Shown here piece after piece: positions 58,644-64,000 of a DNA stretch of 64,000 nt. Source of the stretch: Pantoea sp. BAV 3049 (GTDB taxonomy: Bacteria; Pseudomonadota; Gammaproteobacteria; Enterobacterales; Enterobacteriaceae); NCBI RefSeq assembly GCF_009765445.1, contig NZ_WHOY01000031.1, positions 142,978 to 206,977 of the forward strand, written 5' to 3'. Position 1 is the stretch's first letter. Each line of letters starts with the position of its first letter. The notes below the pieces were generated by a model. That model was not told the DNA's origin and did not search any database. It saw nothing but the letters and a program-made list of their open reading frames with translations. A program made the position numbers and the translations under genes.

Positions 58644-61328
58644 TCAGAACCACTGACCAAAGCGGCGCATATAAATCCGCTTCATACCCTGAGCCACCAC
58701 GCAGTAGCCGAACAGCGTGGCCACCAGCCATGGGAAATAAGACCATGGCAGCGGAACCAGCCCGACGGCATGGCCCAGCGGCGAGAACGGAATATAAATG
58801 CCCAGCGCCATTACCAGCCCGGTCATCAGCATCACCGGCAGCGCTGCACGGCTCTGGATAAACGGAATTTTTTGCGTACGCAGCATATGCACCACCAGCG
58901 TCTGCGACAGCAATCCCTCAATAAACCAGCCGGACTGGAACAGCGCCTGATGCTCCACGCTGTTAGCAGCAAACACGTGCCACATGATCAGGAAAGTAGT
59001 GATATCGAACAGCGAGGAAGTCGGGCCAATCCACAGCATAAAGCGGCCGATATTCTTCGCATCCCATTTGCGCGGTTTACGCAGAAACTCTTTGTCCATT
59101 TTGTCCCAAGGCAGCGCCAGCTGGGACAGGTCATACATCAGATTCTGAATTAACAGGTGGATCGCCAGCATAGGCAGGAACGGAATAAAGGCGCTCGCCA
59201 CCAGAACTGAGAACACGTTGCCAAAGTTTGAGCTGGCGGTCATGTTCAGATACTTAATGATGTTGCCAAAGGTCTCACGGCCCTTGATTACCCCCTGCTC
59301 CAGCACCATCAGGTTTTTTTCCAGCAGGATAATGTCGGCAGACTCTTTGGCGATATCCGTTGCGGTATCCACTGAAATCCCGATATCCGCATCGCGCAGC
59401 GCCGGAGCATCGTTAATCCCATCGCCCAGGAAGCCAACGGTATGGCCGTTATGCTGCAGCGCCTGTAACACGCGGGATTTCTGCTGTGGAGTCAGACGAC
59501 AGAAAATGGTCCGTGCTTCCACCAGCCGGGAAAGTTCACTGTCATCGAGACGGGCAATTTCACTGCCGCACAGCGGTTCACCAGGCTCCAGCCCGACATC
59601 GCGGCAAATTTTGCTGGTGATAATGGCGTTATCTCCGGTCAACACTTTCACCGTCACGCCGTTTTCATGCAGCGCGGCGATAGCCTGCCCTGCGCTCTCT
59701 TTTGGCGGATCGAGAAAAGTCAGCAGGCCGCAGATAGTCAGCTCACGCTCGTCGTCTTTGTTCAGCGGCAGCACCAGCGGAGTGCCTTCCAGGTTGCGCT
59801 CACCCACCAGCAGCACGCGAAAACCTTGCTGGTTCAGCGCTTCGACCTGCTGGCACCACTGCTGACGGGCGGCATCATCCAGCGGACGGCGCTCCCCGGC
59901 ATCCAGCCAGTGGGTGGAAACAGACAGCATTTCATCCACTGCGCCTTTGCAGATCAATTTCTGCTGATTATGCTCGTCGGCGACCACAATCGACAGGCGG
60001 CGGCGTTCAAAATCAAACGGCAGTTCGTCGATTTTGCGATAGCGCCACAGTCCGCTGACCGCCATATTGCCCTGGCTGAAGCTGAGGATCGCTTTGTCCA
60101 TCAGGTTCTTCACCCCGCTCTGGTGGCGGCTGTTCAGCCACGCCAGCTGCAGAACCTGCTCATTGTTACGGCCATATGCGTCCAGATGCTGCTCCAGAAT
60201 GATGCGATCCTGGGTCAGCGTGCCGGTCTTGTCGGTGCAGAGCACGTCCATCGCGCCAAAGTTCTGAATGGCATTAAGGCGTTTCACCACCACTTTGCGG
60301 CGGGACATGGCGATGGCTCCTTTCGCCAGGTTGGAGCTGACAATCATCGGCAGCATTTCCGGGGTCAGCCCGACCGCCACCGCCAGCGCAAACATCAGCG
60401 CATCGCTCCAGTCACCTTTGGTGAAGCCGTTGATGAACAGAACAATCGGCACCATCACCAGCATAAAGCGGATCAGCAGCCAGCTGACGCTGTTCACGCC
60501 GCGATCGAAAGCAGTCTGCGGACGGGCACCCACCACGGATTTCGCCAGCGACCCAAACCAGGTGTGATTGCCGGTCGCCACCACTACCGCAGTAGCCGTA
60601 CCGCTGGCAACGTTGGTGCCCATCAGGCAAATGCCCGGCATCGACAGCAGGTCATTCTCTCCCGCCTTTTCTCCCATTACCTGAGCGCTGATGCCTGACA
60701 TCGTGTCGTATTTCTCAATCGGGATGGCCTCCCCGCTCAGCGCGGCCTGGCTGACAAACAGGTCACGTGAGGAGAGCAGACGGATATCTGCTGGCACCAT
60801 GTCTCCCGCAGAAAGGAAAATAATGTCGCCAGGCACCACGTCCTGCAGCGAAATTTCCATTTTCACCGGCTGAGAAGTTTCACTGCTGCGACGGATCACC
60901 GTAGCCGTAGTGCGCACCAGCGATTTCAGCGCTTCCGCTGCTTTGTTGGTACGGTATTCCTGCCAGAAACGCAGCAGGCCGCTGAGCGAAACCATAATCA
61001 GCATAATGGTCATACCGGTAAGGTCACTCTCTTCTCCGTGACGCAGCGGAATAAAGTAGTCGGTGAAAAAGCTGACCACAGCCAGCACCATCAGCACCCA
61101 GATAAAGGGATTGTTGAAGGCCTGAAACAGCTGCACCAGCACGTGCGGCGCTTTTTCATTGGCGACCTGATTTTTACCGTGCTCCAGCAGACGTTCAGCA
61201 GCATCTTCTGAGGTCAGGCCATTACGTTGGGTGTTGAGACGCGCCAGGGTGTTATCCAGGCTCTGTGTCATTTCGCTGGCGATCGCTAGATCACGGGCGA
61301 GTTTTAAGTTGGCGTTATGCATTTTCAT
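58644..61328 (-). CDS. mgtB: Mg2+-importing P-type ATPase, MgtB-like
   Basis: The 894-residue P-type ATPase (P3B) carries the phosphorylation motif CTDKTGTLTQD, VKVLTGDNAI, GDGINDAPALRDADIG, and about ten membrane helices. N-terminal and C-terminal segments (QLFQAFNNPFIWVLM, ending RRFGQWF) are closer to MgtB than to MgtA as I remember them. It imports Mg2+ when Mg is scarce. I chose the ATG at 61328 (AGGA eight bases upstream). A long leader with a PhoP-type promoter and a candidate leader peptide precedes it. Confidence 0.93.
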   Translation of the reverse strand: MKMHNANLKLARDLAIASEMTQSLDNTLARLNTQRNGLTSEDAAERLLEHGKNQVANEKAPHVLVQLFQAFNNPFIWVLMVLAVVSFFTDYFIPLRHGEESDLTGMTIMLIMVSLSGLLRFWQEYRTNKAAEALKSLVRTTATVIRRSSETSQPVKMEISLQDVVPGDIIFLSAGDMVPADIRLLSSRDLFVSQAALSGEAIPIEKYDTMSGISAQVMGEKAGENDLLSMPGICLMGTNVASGTATAVVVATGNHTWFGSLAKSVVGARPQTAFDRGVNSVSWLLIRFMLVMVPIVLFINGFTKGDWSDALMFALAVAVGLTPEMLPMIVSSNLAKGAIAMSRRKVVVKRLNAIQNFGAMDVLCTDKTGTLTQDRIILEQHLDAYGRNNEQVLQLAWLNSRHQSGVKNLMDKAILSFSQGNMAVSGLWRYRKIDELPFDFERRRLSIVVADEHNQQKLICKGAVDEMLSVSTHWLDAGERRPLDDAARQQWCQQVEALNQQGFRVLLVGERNLEGTPLVLPLNKDDERELTICGLLTFLDPPKESAGQAIAALHENGVTVKVLTGDNAIITSKICRDVGLEPGEPLCGSEIARLDDSELSRLVEARTIFCRLTPQQKSRVLQALQHNGHTVGFLGDGINDAPALRDADIGISVDTATDIAKESADIILLEKNLMVLEQGVIKGRETFGNIIKYLNMTASSNFGNVFSVLVASAFIPFLPMLAIHLLIQNLMYDLSQLALPWDKMDKEFLRKPRKWDAKNIGRFMLWIGPTSSLFDITTFLIMWHVFAANSVEHQALFQSGWFIEGLLSQTLVVHMLRTQKIPFIQSRAALPVMLMTGLVMALGIYIPFSPLGHAVGLVPLPWSYFPWLVATLFGYCVVAQGMKRIYMRRFGQWF

Positions 61329-61445
61329 CTGCCAGATCCTTAATTTTCTTTTTATTCAGGCGCGGGGAATCTCTCCTGCGCATGAGGATTTTTAAGTTTT
61401 TTTGGGGATCGGGACGGGGGCAGCAAGCAGGAACGTGCAGGAGGA

Positions 61446-61514
61446 TTACAGAGGGTAGTCACTCCTTATTCTGCCTGTGTACCATCGCCCGCCGCTGGTC
61501 GGAGGTTCTTTCAT
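61446..61514 (-). CDS. Candidate leader peptide in mgtB 5' region
   Basis: A 22-codon frame begins MKEPPTSGGRWYTGRIRSDY and ends PL. AGGA lies seven bases before the ATG. It sits about 180 bases after the predicted transcription start and 118 bases before mgtB. The early Glu-Pro-Pro-Thr recalls the E. coli MgtL opening (MEPDPTPLP), whose acidic/proline run destabilises the ribosome in low Mg, and the Pro-codon control of Salmonella MgtL/MgtP. Function is inferred. Confidence 0.5.
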   Translation of the reverse strand: MKEPPTSGGRWYTGRIRSDYPL

Positions 61515-61701
61515 AGTGCGATCCTTGCCCGGCTTCAGCACGGGACAAAATTTAAGGGCAAAACGGGGATGTGACACAAAATTGAGGTGAAACATTGCCC
61601 GCCGGTTTTTCGGCAAGCTAACAATGGAGTTGGCTTACCTTAAAGGGTAAAACTTAAGGGGTGACTGTCCAATTGTGGTCTCCATTGATGATTTCGCGGC
61701 C

Positions 61702-61743
61702 ACTATAATCCTGCCCGTTGGCGAAGTAAACCCTTAAAAAACG
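61702..61743 (-). promoter_or_regulatory. mgtB promoter with PhoP-type box
   Basis: On the minus strand a -35 TTTACT (61730-61725) and -10 TATAGT (61707-61702) are 17 bases apart. Overlapping the -35, CGTTTT-TTAAG-GGTTTA (61743-61727) fits the PhoP box of two TGTTTA-like repeats 11 bases apart. The predicted 5' leader is about 365 bases. The 636-bp gap 61329-61964 also contains the inverted repeat caatggag (61623)/ctccattg (61680). Confidence 0.65.
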
Positions 61744-61964
61744 GCATGTTTTCCTTTAGCACCTGTAAATTAACCATTTAAAACAATCAATTAGGTGGTA
61801 ACCTGACGTAATTACTTCCTGTTTTTTACCTAAACCATTTATCAACGCTTTGAATTTAACTGCCCGCCAGTGGGCTTTCCTCCCCGGTAGCAGATGACGG
61901 CGATCAACGTCAGGCGGCGGATTCACTCTATACTTCAGGCGGATCATTGAGAGGACACCCTGCT

Positions 61965-63410
61965 ATGCTGAGAAGGACAAGAATCTGGTTAAAGCGATCG
62001 CTGATCGCCCTGCTGCTTTTGCTGATCGTTCTGCTGGCACTGCGCGTGGCGGTGACGGAGCGTGGACCCGATTTGCAGCCCTGGCATAAATGGGCCCCGG
62101 TTGAGCTGAGCGACAGCCAGATGGATCGGGATAACTGGGCGGATTATCTGCAAAACGAGCAGAGGATCTTTGCCGATATGAAGCGCAACGTCAGCGATAA
62201 AATAGCTGACACGCCGGAAACGCTTAACCGCTATGCTGAAAATAGCCCGGTTTATCCGGCGCATTTCACTACCGACTGGAATCGCTCTTATGAGCTGATG
62301 CCACAGGGAACGCCGAAGGGCGCAGTGGTTTTGCTGCACGGCCTGACGGACTCACCTTACAGCCTGCGCCATTTTGCTCTTGATTATCAGCAGAAAGGGT
62401 ATGTGGCGGTAGCCATTCGCCTGCCAGGCCACGGCACGGTGCCTGCGGCGCTAACCAGAGTGGAATGGAGTGACTGGATGGCGGCCACCCGACTGGCAGT
62501 GCGTGAAGCGAAGCAGCGCATTCCGGCTGGCGCACCGCTGCAAATTATCGGCTTTTCCAACGGCGGCGCGCTGGCGATGAAATATACGCTGGATGCTCTG
62601 GAAGACCCTTCACTTACCGTTCCCAGCCGCCTGATCCTGATTTCGCCGATGATCGGCGTCAGCAGCTACGCACGTTATGCCGGTCTGGCCGGGCTGCCTT
62701 CATTGCTGCCCGCATTTGCCCGCTCGGCGTGGCTCAGCATCCTGCCAGAATTCAATCCGTTTAAGTACAACTCCTTCCCGGTGAAGGCTGCCCGACAGTC
62801 ATGGCTGCTGACCAGCGCGCTGCAAACTCAGCTGCACCGTGAAAGAGAGAATAATTTGCTGGATAAAGCCCCGCCGATCCTGACTTTCCAGTCGGTGGCG
62901 GATGCCACGGTGAGTACGCCAGCGGTGATCCGGGCGCTGTACAACCTGCTCCCCAATAACGGCAGCGAACTGGTGCTGTTTGACGTGAATCAGTCAGTAC
63001 AGCTGTCGCCGCTGATGCGAAGCAGCGCCAGACACGCCGCAGAACATCTGCTGCCAGCCGCACCGCGACATTACACCACCACGCTGGTGACCAATATCTC
63101 GCCACAGAGCAATGCTGCGGTGGCGGAGACAACCGCAGCCGGTGCCACATCGGCCACTCAGACGCCACTGGGCATCAACTATCCCGGCGATGTCTACTCC
63201 CTGTCCCATGTGGCGCTGCCGTTCCCCTTCAGCGATTCGTTGTACGGCCGCACGCCTGAGCGGCCCAATGAGTACGGCATCAGCTTTGGTTCTCTGACAC
63301 CCCGCGGTGAGCGTTCAGTGCTGATAGTCAGCCTGGATATGCTGATGCGCCAGACTTCCAACCCGTTCTTTCCATGGATGCTGCAGCGGGTTAACCAGAC
63401 GCTGAATTAA
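61965..63410 (+). CDS. Membrane-anchored alpha/beta hydrolase
   Basis: From the ATG at 61965 the 481-residue protein has an N-terminal membrane segment ([18 protein letters not shown]) and a hydrolase domain on the periplasmic side: [20 protein letters not shown], the nucleophile elbow [14 protein letters not shown], and an Asp region [18 protein letters not shown] at 61947 is an unlikely alternative. A C-terminal extension of about 100 residues is Ala/Thr-rich. The substrate is unknown. Its stop overlaps the convergent permease stop by two bases. Confidence 0.88.
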   Translation: MLRRTRIWLKRSLIALLLLLIVLLALRVAVTERGPDLQPWHKWAPVELSDSQMDRDNWADYLQNEQRIFADMKRNVSDKIADTPETLNRYAENSPVYPAHFTTDWNRSYELMPQGTPKGAVVLLHGLTDSPYSLRHFALDYQQKGYVAVAIRLPGHGTVPAALTRVEWSDWMAATRLAVREAKQRIPAGAPLQIIGFSNGGALAMKYTLDALEDPSLTVPSRLILISPMIGVSSYARYAGLAGLPSLLPAFARSAWLSILPEFNPFKYNSFPVKAARQSWLLTSALQTQLHRERENNLLDKAPPILTFQSVADATVSTPAVIRALYNLLPNNGSELVLFDVNQSVQLSPLMRSSARHAAEHLLPAAPRHYTTTLVTNISPQSNAAVAETTAAGATSATQTPLGINYPGDVYSLSHVALPFPFSDSLYGRTPERPNEYGISFGSLTPRGERSVLIVSLDMLMRQTSNPFFPWMLQRVNQTLN

Positions 63411-64000
63411 TCCTGCGGCTGGCCGCTGCTGTCACTGAGCAGCAGCGCCAGCGGTTGCCCACCCTGCGTCTGTTCCAGGGCAATTTTCGCTACGATGGTC
63501 AGCGGTACGGAGAGCAGCATGCCCACCGGACCCAGCAGCCAGCCCCAGAAGATCAGCGACAGAAACACCACCAGGGTCGAAAGTCCCAACCCGCGCCCCA
63601 TCAACCGCGGATCCAGAATATTGCCGATCAACAGATTCAGCAGCAGATAACCGCCCGTCACCAACACCGCATCAGCAGTTCCGTTGAAAATCAGTACCTG
63701 AACAATCGGGGGAATGGCCGCAATGATTGAGCCTATATTGGGAATGTAGTTAAGTGCAAAAGCCAGCGCCCCCCACAGCAACGCAAAGCGGACATCCAGC
63801 GACAGCAGCATCAACCAGATAGCGATGCCGGTCAGCAGGCTGATGGCCGTTTTCAGCACCAGATAGCGGCTGACGCAGTCGAGCGCCCGCTGGATGGCGG
63901 CCATGCCCTCTGAAGGACGGCGAAACAGACGCTGTAATTTCCCCGTGAGTAGCGGTACCTCGAACAGCATAAAGACTACGGTCATCAGCAGCAGAAAAAT
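63407..64000 (-). CDS. AI-2E/PerM-family membrane permease, N-terminus outside window
   Basis: The frame is open to the right edge, so the N-terminus is missing; 198 codons are visible. The segments [20 protein letters not shown] and [20 protein letters not shown] followed by [19 protein letters not shown] are the hallmark C-terminal block of the AI-2E transporter family (YdiK, YhhT, PerM, TqsA). The specific member cannot be told. The stop overlaps the convergent hydrolase stop. Confidence 0.9.
   Translation of the reverse strand: MFLLLMTVVFMLFEVPLLTGKLQRLFRRPSEGMAAIQRALDCVSRYLVLKTAISLLTGIAIWLMLLSLDVRFALLWGALAFALNYIPNIGSIIAAIPPIVQVLIFNGTADAVLVTGGYLLLNLLIGNILDPRLMGRGLGLSTLVVFLSLIFWGWLLGPVGMLLSVPLTIVAKIALEQTQGGQPLALLLSDSSGQPQD

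Noticed and set aside
59667-60698. A 343-codon open frame on the plus strand
   Set aside because: It is antisense to mgtB, which has all P-type ATPase motifs; composition (many His, Gln, Arg) is that of an antisense shadow.
61315-61383. A second 22-codon basic frame (MRRRDSPRL...) overlapping the mgtB start
   Set aside because: No ribosome-binding site was seen, and the basic character looks like chance; kept only as a possible coupling frame.
1-64000. Insertion sequences, integrases, attachment sites, tRNAs, rRNAs or CRISPR arrays
   Set aside because: None was recognised; the short tandem repeats at 1-90 and 50893-50975 are coding repeats.

Overview
The window looks like an Enterobacterales chromosome, most likely Erwiniaceae (Erwinia/Pantoea-like). 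It carries a KdgR-type pectin-oligomer operon, adhP, cbpAM, rcnRA, mntP and mgtB in an enterobacterial style, with mixed base composition and no insertion sequence, tRNA, rRNA, CRISPR or phage gene that I could recognise. The family assignment is inference; there is no rRNA or marker gene to fix the species.

Positions 1-30.3 kb hold a type VI secretion locus in two divergent arms. The minus arm reads clpV, then a complete chaperone-usher fimbrial operon (major subunit, chaperone, usher, second subunit), then tssB, tssC, hcp, tssJ, tssK, tssL (with a fused OmpA domain), tssM, an unknown gene and a vgrG that runs off the left edge with a poly-Gly and PEPTT-repeat tail. The plus arm reads tssF, tssG, tssA, a two-domain fimbrial tip adhesin whose start lies one base after the tssA stop, a GT60-type glycosyltransferase, a short DotU/TssL-like protein, a second OmpA-domain protein and an orphan Eag (DUF1795) chaperone. 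A LuxR-type regulator closes the region. The fimbrial genes are thus woven into the T6SS at two places. I read the whole as a combined adhesion/secretion locus, possibly with its own protein glycosylation. tssE and PAAR were not found and may lie outside the window.

Positions 31.6-40.9 kb (minus strand) form a sugar or polyol catabolic locus: a galactitol-type PTS (IIA, IIB, IIC), an FGGY kinase, a zinc dehydrogenase, a GntR/UTRA regulator, a class II aldolase, a private HPr, a SurE-type nucleotidase and an M19 dipeptidase. A palindromic operator and a CRP-like site lie upstream of IIA.

Positions 40.9-48 kb hold an exported alpha/beta hydrolase, a small 34-codon transcription unit, adhP, and a KdgR-box-preceded rhamnogalacturonide operon (GPH-family transporter, GH105 hydrolase, KduD, and an RpiB/LacAB-family isomerase that probably stands in for KduI).

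Positions 48-64 kb are mostly stress and metal functions: an FNR-box-preceded exported SnoaL-like protein, a YgdI-type lipoprotein, a His-rich lipoprotein, a hydrolase, rcnA/rcnR with an RcnR operator, an exported unknown protein, cbpA/cbpM, two SDR/LysR divergent pairs, mntP with an MntR box, mgtB with a PhoP-type promoter, a leader-peptide candidate and a 30-residue membrane peptide directly downstream, a membrane-anchored hydrolase, and a partial AI-2E/PerM-family permease at the right edge.
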